64,000 bases of DNA from Methylosinus sp. LW4. GTDB lineage: Bacteria > Pseudomonadota > Alphaproteobacteria > Rhizobiales > Beijerinckiaceae. Shown in pieces: positions 1-9,376 of the stretch; positions within the stretch are counted from its first letter, which is position 1; every line of letters starts with the position of its first letter. Made by a program: the position numbers and the translations under genes. Under the pieces are notes generated by a model, which saw only the letters and a list, made by a program, of their open reading frames with translations, was not told where the DNA came from and ran no database searches. The DNA is taken from contig NZ_KB900626.1 of the NCBI RefSeq assembly GCF_000379125.1, positions 3,296,667-3,360,666 on the forward strand. Reading direction: 5' to 3'.

Positions 1-643
1 CGCGACGCGGATAGCGGAAGGATTCGATCAGCGTCTTCGCCGCGTTGCCGGATTTGCGGAGCTTCAAGGAGCGGCGCAATCCGTCGATGATCGCCGCGCC
101 GAGGCTGAGGCCCTTGATGCGCTGCGCCGCCCAATCGGCGGAGATGTCGTCGCAGCTCATGCCCCATACTTTTTCGGTATAGGTCTTGAAGAAAATGCCG
201 AACAGCCGTTCGCCGAACTGATTGCGCACCCATTGATGAAAGGAGCGCGGCTCCTTCACCGGAAAGGCCTTGGCGAAGGCGAAGGACGCCATGCACAGCG
301 CGCTCTCGAAGAGCCCGAGATTCTTCAGCGCCTCGAAAGCCTTCAGCGGATAGGCGTAGAATTTCTCGCGATAGAAGATGCGCGACAGACGCGGCCGCTC
401 GATGAAATCATGCGGGAGAATCTCGTCCCACAGATCGACGATCTCTTTCGATTTCGAGAAGAAGCGGTGACCGCCTATGTCGAAGAGAAAGCCCTTGTAG
501 CTCGCGGTGCGGCTGATGCCGCCGACATAGGATCGGTCCTGCTCGAGGACGAGAACCTCGCGGCCGTTCTTCGCTAGAACAAAAGCGGCGGTGAGGCCCG
601 CAGGCCCTGCGCCGATCACTATCGATTCGATGATCTCGCCCAT
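1..643 (-). CDS. FAD-dependent oxidoreductase, UDP-galactopyranose mutase / amine-oxidase-like (partial, C-terminus off left edge)
   Basis: The reading frame opens with ATG at 643 and is still open at base 1, so only about 214 N-terminal residues are seen. Residues 5-25 form a dinucleotide-binding start (IVIGAGPAGLTAA), followed by an acidic end of strand two (VLVLEQD) and GGISRT, the usual FAD-binding order. A GGHRFFSKS stretch and a KVWGMSCDEI stretch are typical of the NAD(P)-binding Rossmann/UDP-galactopyranose-mutase-like group that acts on sugars or prenoid lipids. The substrate cannot be told from this fragment. Protoporphyrinogen-oxidase-like or desaturase-like activity is also possible. 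Confidence 0.75.
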   Translation of the reverse strand, partial: MGEIIESIVIGAGPAGLTAAFVLAKNGREVLVLEQDRSYVGGISRTASYKGFLFDIGGHRFFSKSKEIVDLWDEILPHDFIERPRLSRIFYREKFYAYPLKAFEALKNLGLFESALCMASFAFAKAFPVKEPRSFHQWVRNQFGERLFGIFFKTYTEKVWGMSCDDISADWAAQRIKGLSLGAAIIDGLRRSLKLRKSGNAAKTLIESFRYPRR

Positions 644-733
644 GACCGCCCTGAGACAAGCGTGGCGTGCGCCGGCCGCCCGCGTCACGCGGCCAGGCTC
701 ACGGCACGTAGGGGCAGTATGGATGCGCTTTGG

Positions 734-1909
734 TTAACGCGCTGTTACGCTCAGGATGCCCGCATCGCCGCGTCGTTGCGCGCCGGCGAAGATCACGCGA
801 TTGCGCCCCTCCGCCTTGGCGCGATAGAGCGCATCGTCGGCGACGCGGGTCATGGCGGCGAGATCCGGCGTCGCATCCTCGAGAACGGTGACGCCGACGC
901 TGACGGTCGCCGCGCCGTCCGCGAGATGCGCGGCGTCATGGATGAAAGCCGAGCGAATGCGTTCGGCGATCGCCAATGCGCTCGTCCGATCGGCCGGAGA
1001 GAGGATGGCGACGAATTCCTCGCCGCCGATGCGCGCCAGCATGTCGCTCGATCGCGTGTTTCGCGTCGCCGTCGCGCCGAATACGGCCAGCACGCGGTCG
1101 CCCTCGGCATGGCCGAAGCGGTCGTTGATATATTTGAAATTGTCGAGATCGAAGACGAGCACCGCCGTCGACGGCGCCGGGGCCGACCGCTTCGCGCGCT
1201 CGACCGCCCGTTCGAAAGCTCGCCGATTGGGAAGGCCCGTCAACGGATCGACCATCGCCGCGACTTCTCTTCGCTTCGCGAGGCGCTCTTTGGAGAGCGT
1301 CGCCAATAGAAAGCCGAGAACGGCGATAAAGCCGGAGAGCTCGAGGAAGCGGTATTTCAGATAGGGGCTGGTGAGGAAGCTCGTTTCATTGACCGTGAGA
1401 AAGGGCGCGGCGATCGCGAGCGCAATTTCGAACCCCGCCTGCAGCGCGATGATCCAGGCCGTCACGCGAGACACGAAGAGGCGCTGGCCGCCGATTCGGT
1501 TGTAGCGGAACAATTGGACGGCGGCGGCGACTTCATAGATCGCCGAGATCGCGGAGACTTCTGAAATTCGAAAGTGAATATCGGCGCGCCACAGGCCGGC
1601 GGCCCAAATCACGCCGCCGAGCAGGGCCAGCAGCGGCCGAACCGGCTCGCCGACAAAAACGAGAATGCCCGTCCACAGCAGACCGCATGCCCATAAAGTG
1701 AGCGCGTTTCCGAAAATGATCGAGAGCCACTCGACCTCATTGCGGAAAGCGTAGCAGAGCGCCGAGGCGCCCGCCGTCGCGAAGACCGCGGCCCACCACC
1801 ATAATTCTTCGGCTTCTTCGTCGCTGCGCCAGATCGCATAGAGGAAGACGCCGAGCAGCGACAGCATGAAGGCGCCGAATAAATATAGGGTCGGCGCCAA
1901 TGCAATCAT
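734..1909 (-). CDS. Membrane-bound diguanylate cyclase (GGDEF)
   Basis: This 391-residue protein should make cyclic di-GMP from two GTP at the inner membrane. The first 190 or so residues are strongly hydrophobic and look like about six membrane helices with no recognisable sensor domain. The C-terminal part is a GGDEF domain with DPLTGLPNRRAF, DLDNFKYIND and the catalytic GGEEF motif. An RxxD sequence (RSSD) lies five residues before GGEEF, the position of the inhibitory product-binding I-site, so feedback inhibition by c-di-GMP is likely. No EAL domain follows. The gene stands alone, with 171 bases upstream to murU and about 90 bases downstream to the next gene. Confidence 0.93.
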   Translation of the reverse strand: MIALAPTLYLFGAFMLSLLGVFLYAIWRSDEEAEELWWWAAVFATAGASALCYAFRNEVEWLSIIFGNALTLWACGLLWTGILVFVGEPVRPLLALLGGVIWAAGLWRADIHFRISEVSAISAIYEVAAAVQLFRYNRIGGQRLFVSRVTAWIIALQAGFEIALAIAAPFLTVNETSFLTSPYLKYRFLELSGFIAVLGFLLATLSKERLAKRREVAAMVDPLTGLPNRRAFERAVERAKRSAPAPSTAVLVFDLDNFKYINDRFGHAEGDRVLAVFGATATRNTRSSDMLARIGGEEFVAILSPADRTSALAIAERIRSAFIHDAAHLADGAATVSVGVTVLEDATPDLAAMTRVADDALYRAKAEGRNRVIFAGAQRRGDAGILSVTAR

Positions 1910-2080
1910 CGCGGTTCACGATCCTATGAGTTGCAAATTGCTCGAATGCCGAGAGTTTCCGCTCCTGGAGCGTAAGCGTAGCATCGAATATGCCATGGTC
2001 TGAAAGTCATAAACAGCAGCGCAGCCGCATCGCGGCCGGACAAGACGTCGCAAGGGTAAAAAAATCCTGGAGCCTTTGCT

Positions 2081-2821
2081 CTATCCTTCCCCTGCGACTT
2101 GTCGCAACCGGTCTTTCTCCTCGGCGACGGCGCTTTCGGCCTCCTCGATCACGCCCATCGTGCCGACATGCAGCCATTTGCCGTCCAGCGGCGCGCCGAA
2201 GAGCCGCCCCTGCTCCGCCGCGCGAAAGAAAAACGGCGCGAGGGGAAACACATCCTGCTCGACAGTCTCGAACAATTGCGGCTTGACGACGCCTATTCCG
2301 GCATAGACAAAATCCGCGGTCTCCCCCGCGGCGCGCTTCGTCAGCCGGCCGTCCGCCGCCCGATGGAAATCGCCGTCCCAATCGACGCCGACGCTGCCGA
2401 GGCGCGGAGCCAGCAGCAGAGCGATGTCCATGATCTCCGGGTCCCAGAGATCGGCGAGGCGGCGCAGATTGTCGGCGCGCGCGCCGATCCAGAAGGCGTC
2501 GGTGTTGCAGATGAAGAAGGGCCGTCCGGCGAAGCGATCCAGAACCTTCTTTATCCCGCCGCCTTGATCGAGCAGCTTCTCGCGCTCGTCGGAGAGGATT
2601 ATGCGCGGCGTCCGCCGGCCCTCGAGATGCGTCTCGATCTGATCGGCGAGATGATGGACGTTGACGATCGCCGTGGCGACGCCGGCCTGCGCGAAAGCGT
2701 CCAGCGAACGATCGAGCAGGGTGACGCCGTCGATCGCGACGAGCGGCTTGGGCAGCCGGTCGGTCAGCGGCCGCATGCGCGTGCCGAGCCCGGCGGCGAA
2801 GACGAAAGCCGCCTCAGGCAT
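2081..2821 (-). CDS. murU: N-acetylmuramate-1-phosphate uridylyltransferase-like nucleotidyltransferase (MurU)
   Basis: A 246-residue sugar nucleotidyltransferase. The N-terminal signature AAGLGTRMRPLTDRLPKP is the nucleotide-binding loop of the glucose-1-phosphate nucleotidyltransferase family, and NTDAFW supplies the metal-binding Asp. In the MurU pathway it converts MurNAc-1-phosphate to UDP-MurNAc and so bypasses de novo synthesis. The start chosen is ATG at 2821, which overlaps the end of the preceding tsaE-amgK fusion by eight bases. This coupling to an AmgK-type kinase, the preceding step in the same recycling route, supports the MurU call over a generic mannose- or glucose-1-phosphate nucleotidyltransferase. 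Confidence 0.88.
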   Translation of the reverse strand: MPEAAFVFAAGLGTRMRPLTDRLPKPLVAIDGVTLLDRSLDAFAQAGVATAIVNVHHLADQIETHLEGRRTPRIILSDEREKLLDQGGGIKKVLDRFAGRPFFICNTDAFWIGARADNLRRLADLWDPEIMDIALLLAPRLGSVGVDWDGDFHRAADGRLTKRAAGETADFVYAGIGVVKPQLFETVEQDVFPLAPFFFRAAEQGRLFGAPLDGKWLHVGTMGVIEEAESAVAEEKDRLRQVAGEG

Positions 2822-4346
2822 GGAAGAGCGCGGGGAGGTTGGCGACATACCAGGCCTCGAGATCGGCGAGCGCGGGATGGCGCAGGCCCTTGCGCAGATA
2901 GCTTTCCACGCGCGGCAGATGAACGAGATATTGCGGCTTGTGATCGCGCTGATCGAGCCGCGCGAAAATGCCGAGGATTTTGGTCGCGCGCTGCGCGCCG
3001 AGAATGGCGTAGGCGCGCGCGAAAGCCGCCATGTCGAACAGCGGATCGGCCTCGCGGCGCTTGCGGGCGTAATGGCCGAGCAGCCGCATCTCCAATTCGT
3101 CCGGCACGTCGACGCGCGCATCCTGCGTCAGCGACACGACGTCATAGGCGGGATGGCCGAGCACAGTGTCCTGGAAATCGATGACGCCGACGCGCGCCGT
3201 TCCCTGGCGGTCGGGCAGCCAGATGAGATTGGGCGAATGGAAATCGCGCAAGGTCCAGGTCGGCGCCGACATCACGATCTCGATCAGCGCCTGGCGCCAA
3301 AGATTGACGAAGGTCGCCTTGGAGCCGGACGATATGCCGCCGCCGCCGACCCGCGCCGCATACCATTCCAGCAGCAGCTCGACCTCGATCAGCAGCGCGT
3401 CGAGATCATAGGGCGGAATGTGATAAGGGGTCGAGCCTTCCACCGGCAGGACATCCGGCAGGCGCCGCGCATGCAGCGGCGCGAGCGCCGCCAGCGCCTC
3501 CAAATAGCGATCGGCGATGGGCGCGCCGCTGGCGACGACACCGTCGCGGCCGAGATCCTCCAGCAGCACGAAGCCGGCGGAGAGATCATAGGCGTAGATT
3601 TGCGGCGCGGAGAGGCCCTGCCCGCGCAGCGCATCCGCCATCGCCACGAAGGGCTTCACCGTCTCGGCGAGGCGCGCGATGGCGCTATAGGGCTTGCCAT
3701 AGCGGATCGGCGGGCCATCCGGCCGCGCCGGCGAGATCATCAATATGGCCTGCGCGCCATCCGGCCGACGCAATACCTCATAGACGCGCGAGGAAGCGTC
3801 GCCCTGCAAATATTCGCGCGTGGCGTCGGCCCAGCCGGCGCGCTCCAGAAACTCCCGCATGGTGCGGAAGGCCTTGAGCCGCCCCGCCGCCTTGCCATGA
3901 GCGAGAATGCCGATGCGGCGCGCGTCCGGCGTCTCCGGCGCGGCGAAGGAGAGCCGCACCTCCAGCCGCTCGCCGGCAAAGAGGCTCGGCGCGCGCTCCG
4001 GCCATTCGACCAGCACCAGCGCATCCTCTGTCGCCTCCTCGAAGCCCATGGCCTCGAGCTCCGCCTCGCCGCCGGCGATGCGATAGAGATCGGCGTGCAG
4101 AATGCGGCAGGCGGGCGTCTCATAGAGCTGCATCAGCGTGAATGTGGGGCTCGGCGCCTCCAGCGTCGGGTCCTGCGCCAGCGCGCGGATCAGCGCCCGC
4201 GCAAAGGCCGTCTTGCCCGCGCCGAGATCGCCGGAGAGGGTGACGACCCGCACCGTGTCGCGAATGAGCGGGGCGAGGCGGGCGGCGAGCTCCGCGGTCT
4301 GCGCTTCATCGGCGACGTCGATCAGCCATTCGGCCTCTTCGCTCAT
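2814..4346 (-). CDS. tsaE-amgK: Fusion of TsaE (t6A ATPase) and AmgK (amino-sugar anomeric kinase)
   Basis: A 510-residue two-domain protein. Residues 1 to about 150 are TsaE, the ATPase that helps TsaB/TsaD make N6-threonylcarbamoyladenosine in tRNA; the Walker A loop GDLGAGKT and the SPTFTL and VLVEWPE motifs are present. From about residue 160 to the end is an aminoglycoside-phosphotransferase fold with LRDFHSPNLIWL as catalytic loop and GVIDFQD as metal-binding motif, matching AmgK, which phosphorylates MurNAc/GlcNAc at the anomeric position. Its start overlaps the stop of the histidine kinase by four bases and its end overlaps murU by eight. The linked functions are unrelated biochemically, so the fusion probably reflects co-expression. 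Confidence 0.9.
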   Translation of the reverse strand: MSEEAEWLIDVADEAQTAELAARLAPLIRDTVRVVTLSGDLGAGKTAFARALIRALAQDPTLEAPSPTFTLMQLYETPACRILHADLYRIAGGEAELEAMGFEEATEDALVLVEWPERAPSLFAGERLEVRLSFAAPETPDARRIGILAHGKAAGRLKAFRTMREFLERAGWADATREYLQGDASSRVYEVLRRPDGAQAILMISPARPDGPPIRYGKPYSAIARLAETVKPFVAMADALRGQGLSAPQIYAYDLSAGFVLLEDLGRDGVVASGAPIADRYLEALAALAPLHARRLPDVLPVEGSTPYHIPPYDLDALLIEVELLLEWYAARVGGGGISSGSKATFVNLWRQALIEIVMSAPTWTLRDFHSPNLIWLPDRQGTARVGVIDFQDTVLGHPAYDVVSLTQDARVDVPDELEMRLLGHYARKRREADPLFDMAAFARAYAILGAQRATKILGIFARLDQRDHKPQYLVHLPRVESYLRKGLRHPALADLEAWYVANLPALFHA

Positions 4347-6877
4347 GAGGCCTGTCCTTTTTCACGCGGGGCGAGACCCTGCTGGCCGCCGCTCTCCTGC
4401 GCCGGGAATATGCAAGTGACCGTCGTGCCTTCGCCGAGCGCGGAGTCGATGAGCACGCGCCCGCCATGCAGCTCGGTGAAGGCGCGCACGATGGAGAGGC
4501 CGAGCCCGACGCCCCTGTGGCGCGAGCCCGAGGTGTGCGACTCGAAACGGTCGAAGACTTTGTCGAGGACCTCCGGGGCGATGCCCCGCCCCCGATCGGC
4601 GACCTTGAACACGATTTCCCCCTCCCGACGCAACGCCGCGAGGGTAATGGTTTGTCCCGGCCGAGAAAAGCCGATCGCATTGGCGAGCAGATTGAACAGG
4701 ATCTGGCGGATGCGCTTGGCGTCGCCGCGAAAGCGCCCGACCTCGCCCGTGGCGACGATCTGCAGCTCTATGTCGTTTTCGGCCAGCCGGTCCTGAACGC
4801 CCTCGGCCGCGGCGCGCATGGCGTCGCCGGCGTCCACCTCCTCGAGCTCCAGCTCCATGGCGTCGCTGTCGATGGTGGCGAGATCGAGAATGTCGTTGAT
4901 GATGGCCAGCAGCGCCGCCGATGACTTGCCGACATAGCCGAGATATTCGAGCTGCTTGGCGTTGAGCTCGCCGGTCGTCTTCTCGCCGAGCAGGTGAATG
5001 AAGCCGATGATGTTGTTGAGCGGCGAGCGCAGCTCGTAAGAAACATGATGGACGAAATCGTTGCGGATCTTCTCCGCCGCCATCAGCGCCTGATTGCGCT
5101 CGGTGAGGGCGCGCTCGACATTCACGCCGGCCGTCACATCGACGAAGGTGAGCAGCGCCGCGCCCTCCGGCAGCGGCTGCGCGGTGCAGTCGAGCACCAC
5201 GCCGTCGGAACGCTCTATGCGCCGCGTGAAGCCCTGGCGCATGTCCTGCAAGCCGGTGACGAAGCCGCGCAGCTCGCTCCACGTCTCCTCGTTGAGATGC
5301 AGCGGCCGGCAGAGATTGGCGACGGCGTCGAAGCGCGGCTTCTCGTCGACAATGCTCTTCTCGAGCGCCCATAGCGCGAGAAAGGCCGGATTGCAGAAGC
5401 GCAAGCGTCCGTCGGCGCCGAAGACGGCGACGCCCTCGCGCAAATTCTCCAGCGTCTCGTTCTGCATGCGATCGAGCGCATGAAACCGGGACTCGAGGAA
5501 ATAGCGCTCGCTCACATCGTCGTAGAGATAGGTGACGCCGCCTTGCGGATTGGCGTTCGCCACGACGCGCAGCGTGCGCCCATTCGGCATGTGCCAGACA
5601 TGCTCGTGATGTTCCTCGGAGGATTGATAGGCCTCCAGCAGCCGCGCCTTCCAGGCTTTGTAATCGGCCTCGACGGGCAGGCGCTGCTCGGCGCGCAGAC
5701 GATCGAGAATCTCGCTGTCGCTCGGCCCCTGATCGAGAAAAGCGCGATCGAGCGGCCAGAGATTCTCATAGGCTGCGTTGCGATAGGTGAGGCGCTTGGC
5801 GCGATCGAAAATGGCGACGGCGATCGGCAATTGATCCAGCGTGCGCGAATGCGCCTGCATCTGCTGCTCGAGATCGGCGCGCGTCGTGTCGATCTCTTGG
5901 CGGTCGATGGCGAGCGCCGCGGCGGCGCCGTGGCAGGGCGCCGCGACGACATCGAGACGATGCCGCTCGCCGGCGACCACCGCCGTCACACGCGCGCGCC
6001 AAACCTCGTCGCGTCCACGCGCCGTCTGCGCTTGCAGGCGCGCGTCATTGTCGAGCAGCTCGATCTGGCGGCGCAGCGCGTCGGCCGCGCTTTCCGCCTC
6101 CACCGCTTGCGCATAGGCGGAATTGACGAAGATGAGCTTGCCTTCGACGTCGCGCATCCAAACCGGCGTCGGCAGCGCCTCGAGCAGAGCGCGCAGCCCC
6201 TCCGATTCGGCGACGCTGCGCCCATGCCGCTCGCGCAAGGACAAGAGCTCGAGCCGCTCGCCGGAGACCTCGCGAATGCGCAGCACGGCGCGGCCGGCGA
6301 CGGCGCGGCCTTCGGCGTCGAAGCGTCGGCCTTGCAGGCTGGCGAGCGAGAGATGAAATCCTTCGCCATTCTGGCGCAGGCGATCGACGCGCTCCTGCAG
6401 CGCCGCCGCCTCGTCCGGTCCGAGCCAGGAGCCGAAGGCGAGCACGCGGCGCGCGAAGGCCGGATCATTGAGCCCGTTCTCTATGTCCGGCTCGCCGGCG
6501 GCATTGTCCCAGGAGACGAAGAGCTGCGGCTCGCTGGAGAGAAAAATCTCGGCGCGATCGAGCCGCTGACGCGTCGCTTCCAGCTCCGCCGCGAGCCGGG
6601 CCTCGCGCCGGCTCCACACCTTGCGCTCGCCGAGATGGGTGAAGGCGACGACGACGGCGAAAAGCGCGAGACCGCCGGTCAGCGCGAGATTGACGAATTC
6701 GGCGTTATCGGTGGTGCTGAGAAGATTGGCGAGCGCTTCCGCCCGCGCCGGTCCGCCGAAGGGCAGCAGACTGGCGGAGGCGAGCCCGCGCGTGACGTTG
6801 CGAACGAGCGTCGAGGACGCTCCCCGACGTCGCGCAGGCGGCAACGCTTTCGGCCCGAAGGCCGCATCGTGAAACAT
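4343..6877 (-). CDS. Multi-PAS sensor histidine kinase
   Basis: An 844-residue kinase. One membrane segment lies near residues 70-90 (LALTGGLALFAVVVAFTHL); the following 500 residues hold several PAS-like modules, for example PTPVWMRDVEGKLIFVNSAY and PIAVAIFDRAKRLTYRNAAY. A HisKA box (HHVSYELRSPLNNI) lies around residue 610, followed by an HATPase with NLLANAI (N box), DRGRGIAP (G1) and GVGLGLSI (G2). The phosphoacceptor His is present, unlike in the related Caulobacter DivL where it is Tyr. No response regulator is adjacent. It heads an operon with tsaE-amgK and murU, which hints at cell-envelope or cell-cycle signalling. Confidence 0.92.
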   Translation of the reverse strand: MFHDAAFGPKALPPARRRGASSTLVRNVTRGLASASLLPFGGPARAEALANLLSTTDNAEFVNLALTGGLALFAVVVAFTHLGERKVWSRREARLAAELEATRQRLDRAEIFLSSEPQLFVSWDNAAGEPDIENGLNDPAFARRVLAFGSWLGPDEAAALQERVDRLRQNGEGFHLSLASLQGRRFDAEGRAVAGRAVLRIREVSGERLELLSLRERHGRSVAESEGLRALLEALPTPVWMRDVEGKLIFVNSAYAQAVEAESAADALRRQIELLDNDARLQAQTARGRDEVWRARVTAVVAGERHRLDVVAAPCHGAAAALAIDRQEIDTTRADLEQQMQAHSRTLDQLPIAVAIFDRAKRLTYRNAAYENLWPLDRAFLDQGPSDSEILDRLRAEQRLPVEADYKAWKARLLEAYQSSEEHHEHVWHMPNGRTLRVVANANPQGGVTYLYDDVSERYFLESRFHALDRMQNETLENLREGVAVFGADGRLRFCNPAFLALWALEKSIVDEKPRFDAVANLCRPLHLNEETWSELRGFVTGLQDMRQGFTRRIERSDGVVLDCTAQPLPEGAALLTFVDVTAGVNVERALTERNQALMAAEKIRNDFVHHVSYELRSPLNNIIGFIHLLGEKTTGELNAKQLEYLGYVGKSSAALLAIINDILDLATIDSDAMELELEEVDAGDAMRAAAEGVQDRLAENDIELQIVATGEVGRFRGDAKRIRQILFNLLANAIGFSRPGQTITLAALRREGEIVFKVADRGRGIAPEVLDKVFDRFESHTSGSRHRGVGLGLSIVRAFTELHGGRVLIDSALGEGTTVTCIFPAQESGGQQGLAPREKGQAS

Positions 6878-7059
6878 GCGAACCGGTCTCCACGTTCGAT
6901 TTGCAAAGGCTCATCGCAAACAAACGCCGTAAGCCGTCCGCGCGCCACCGAGGCGCCGTCTCGAATCGCGTCTAATCTAAAGCGCGCCGTCGAAAAGTGA
7001 AACGCGGATCGTGACCGGGAGACTAGCGCCTAAGGATTTCGCCGAACTGGCGTCGCGCG

Positions 7060-7094
7060 AAAAAAAACGGCGGAGCGAGAGAATCGCTCCGCCG
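7060..7094 (-). terminator. Rho-independent terminator of ahcY
   Basis: Read on the minus strand, a perfect 11-base-pair stem (CGGCGGAGCGA with its complement, 7068-7078 and 7084-7094) with a five-base loop is followed by eight T residues (7060-7067). It begins 26 bases after the ahcY stop codon. Confidence 0.93.
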
Positions 7095-7119
7095 TATCGC
7101 GCTCGCGAGGCGAGGGAAA

Positions 7120-8526
7120 TCAGTAGCGGTAATGGTCCGGCTTGAACGGGCCGTTCTGCGGCACGTTGAGATAGGCGGATTGCTGCTCGGTCATCTTGGT
7201 GAGCTTCACGCCGATCTTGTCGAGATGCAGCGACGCGACCTTCTCGTCGAGATGCTTGGGCAGCGTGTAGACGCCCACCGGATACTGGCCCTGCTTGGTC
7301 CACAGCTCGATCTGCGCCAACGTCTGATTGGTGAAGGACGCCGACATCACGAAGGACGGATGGCCGGTCGCGCAGCCGAGATTAACGAGGCGGCCTTCGG
7401 CGAGCAGAATGATGCGCTTGCCGTCGGCGAACTCGACCTCGTCGACCTGCGGCTTCACATTGTGCCATTTGAGATTGCGCAGGCCGGAGACCTGAATCTC
7501 GCTGTCGAAATGGCCGATGTTGCAGACGATGGCGCGGTCCTTCATGGCGCGCATGTGCTCGGTCGTGATGACGTCGACATTGCCGGTCGCGGTGCAGAAG
7601 ATATCCGCGCGCGACGCGGCGTCTTCCATCGTCGTGACCTCATAGCCTTCCATCGCGGCCTGCAGCGCGCAGATCGGATCGATCTCGGTGACGAGCACGC
7701 GGCAGCCGGCGTTGCGCAGCGAAGCGGCCGAGCCCTTGCCCACATCGCCATAGCCCGCGATGCAGGCGACCTTGCCGGCCATCATCACATCGGTCGCGCG
7801 GCGAATGCCGTCGACCAGCGATTCGCGGCAGCCATAGAGATTGTCGAACTTCGACTTGGTGACCGAATCATTGACGTTGATCGCCGGCCACAGGAGCTTG
7901 CCTTCCTTGTGCATCACATAGAGGCGATGCACGCCGGTGGTGGTCTCCTCGGTCACGCCTTTGATGGCCTCGGCGTTGCGCTTGTAGAAGCCCGGATTGG
8001 CCTTGAGGCGCTTCTTGATCGCGGCGAAGAGGACTTCCTCCTCCTCATTGGTCGCCTTGTCGAGAAAAGCCGTGTCGCCATTCTCGGCGCGCAGGCCGAG
8101 GTGGATGAGCAGAGTGGCGTCGCCGCCATCGTCGAGGATCATGTTCGGCGTGCCGCCGTCGCCCCATTCGAAGATGCGATGGGTGTAGTCCCAATAATCC
8201 TCGAGGCTCTCGCCCTTGATGGCGAAGACGGGCGTGCCGGAGGCGGCGATGGCGGCGGCGGCGTGGTCCTGGGTCGAATAGATGTTGCAGGACGCCCAGC
8301 GCACGTCGGCGCCCAGCGCCTTCAGCGTCTCGATCAGCACGGCCGTCTGAATGGTCATATGCAGCGAGCCGGCGACGCGCGCGCCTTTCAGCGGCTGCGA
8401 CGGGCCGAATTCCGCGCGGGTCGCCATGAGGCCGGGCATTTCGGTCTCGGCGATGTTGAGCTCCTTGCGGCCCCAATCGGCGAGGCCGATGTCGGCGACG
8501 ACATAATCGTTGAAATGGGTGGTCAT
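7120..8526 (-). CDS. ahcY: Adenosylhomocysteinase
   Basis: A 468-residue S-adenosylhomocysteine hydrolase, full length for the bacterial family. It cleaves SAH to adenosine and homocysteine, removing the inhibitory product of SAM-dependent methylation. The NAD-binding loop [10 protein letters not shown] is intact, as are the substrate-binding stretches near the N-terminus ([14 protein letters not shown]) and the C-terminal [15 protein letters not shown]...PFKPDHYRY tail. It is a single-gene unit: a strong terminator follows it, and upstream there is an AT-rich inverted repeat and a small hairpin annotated separately. Confidence 0.98.
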   Translation of the reverse strand: MTTHFNDYVVADIGLADWGRKELNIAETEMPGLMATRAEFGPSQPLKGARVAGSLHMTIQTAVLIETLKALGADVRWASCNIYSTQDHAAAAIAASGTPVFAIKGESLEDYWDYTHRIFEWGDGGTPNMILDDGGDATLLIHLGLRAENGDTAFLDKATNEEEEVLFAAIKKRLKANPGFYKRNAEAIKGVTEETTTGVHRLYVMHKEGKLLWPAINVNDSVTKSKFDNLYGCRESLVDGIRRATDVMMAGKVACIAGYGDVGKGSAASLRNAGCRVLVTEIDPICALQAAMEGYEVTTMEDAASRADIFCTATGNVDVITTEHMRAMKDRAIVCNIGHFDSEIQVSGLRNLKWHNVKPQVDEVEFADGKRIILLAEGRLVNLGCATGHPSFVMSASFTNQTLAQIELWTKQGQYPVGVYTLPKHLDEKVASLHLDKIGVKLTKMTEQQSAYLNVPQNGPFKPDHYRY

Positions 8527-8580
8527 GACGCTCCCTTCAGGCGTTGTCTCGCCTCGAGAAGGCGAGCGGGACGGGCCTGG

Positions 8581-8635
8581 CCGCCTATAGCAAGGCGGCG
8601 GAGCAGATGCAATAAAGATATAAACAAGTCTTTAT
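8581..8635 (-). promoter_or_regulatory. Candidate operator and 5' leader hairpin of ahcY
   Basis: An AT-rich inverted repeat, ATAAAGA-N10-TCTTTAT (8612-8618 and 8629-8635), stands out from GC-rich surroundings about 90 bases before the ahcY start. Closer to the gene, CCGCCT-N6-AGGCGG (8581-8598) can form a six-pair hairpin in the leader. ArsR-type SahR regulators control ahcY in many Proteobacteria through AT-rich palindromes; assigning this site to SahR is inference. Confidence 0.4.
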
Positions 8636-8642
8636 GTCAGCT

Positions 8643-9194
8643 TCACGCCGGCTTGCGGTCGCGCAGGAACACAAAGGCGCCCAAGGCCGCGATCACGGCG
8701 ACGATCAGCAGGATCAGCAGCGTCGATTCCTCGAGCCAGGCGATGGCCGGAACGGCGAGGCCGAGCAGCAGGCCGACCAGCGACACGCGCCAGACATCCG
8801 CGTGAATGCCCGCGGTGAAGGAGCCGAGCGCCAGCACGGTGAGCACGGTGAGCGCGCTGCTGTCGGAATTCATCATCTGCTTCACATCGCCGATGAAGAT
8901 GAGGCACATTGCGGCGAGCACCGCGCCCCAATGCAAAACCTGCGTGCGCACCAGCCGCCACTTTTCCTCTGCGGTCTCCGCCTCCTGCCAGCCGCCGGCG
9001 ATGCTGATGAGCCCGAAGATCGGCGCGAGCGCGATCCAATAGGTCGTCATGCCCTGGCGCGTCACGCTCGTATAGGCGACGCCGAACAGCGCCAGCAGGA
9101 GCATGAGGAAATAGGGCCATTGCCGCAGAAAGAAGGAGGCGACGCCGTGAGAATGCGTCTCGGGCGAAAGGATTTCCGGCGCTCTGTGGGTCAC
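8643..9194 (-). CDS. Small integral membrane protein of unknown function
   Basis: A 183-residue protein if translation begins at GTG 9194, which is preceded by GGAG at the right distance; longer in-frame starts up to 9308 lack this and would add an unlikely basic leader. After a 25-residue cytosolic start (ends FFLRQWPYF) there are about five or six hydrophobic helices, including LMLLLALFGVAYTS, VLALGSFTAGI and LLILLIVAVIAALGAFVFL. The only motif I see is a charged loop EAETAEEKWRLVRTQ. I do not recognise the family. It lies between ahcY and csp1, on the same strand but with separate spacing. Confidence 0.75.
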   Translation of the reverse strand: MTHRAPEILSPETHSHGVASFFLRQWPYFLMLLLALFGVAYTSVTRQGMTTYWIALAPIFGLISIAGGWQEAETAEEKWRLVRTQVLHWGAVLAAMCLIFIGDVKQMMNSDSSALTVLTVLALGSFTAGIHADVWRVSLVGLLLGLAVPAIAWLEESTLLILLIVAVIAALGAFVFLRDRKPA

Positions 9195-9341
9195 TGTGCA
9201 GGCTCCGTTTCGACCCGCGTCACGCGACGCGGGGAGAGAATGGCCGGCGGCTCGCTGAGAGAAAATCCAGAGTTCGTCGAAATGCGCTTCGGCCGCCCCG
9301 GGGCGCAAAGCTCAATATAATCGATGTTTCAGCAAAGACGA

Positions 9342-9359
9342 GACGCGCCATGGCGCGTC
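9342..9359 (-). terminator. Palindrome after csp1, possible terminator
   Basis: A perfect 18-base palindrome (GACGCGCCATGGCGCGTC) starts 17 bases after the csp1 stop. On the minus strand it is followed by TCGTCTTTGCT, only weakly T-rich, so intrinsic termination is plausible but not certain. Confidence 0.45.
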
Positions 9360-9376
9360 CCGCGAATAATCGGGCT

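Noticed and set aside
2661..4796. 711-residue plus-strand open frame opposite tsaE-amgK and murU
   Set aside because: It is an Arg/Gln/Asp-rich shadow with no motif, fully antisense to three genes with clear families; GC-rich codon use keeps this frame open.
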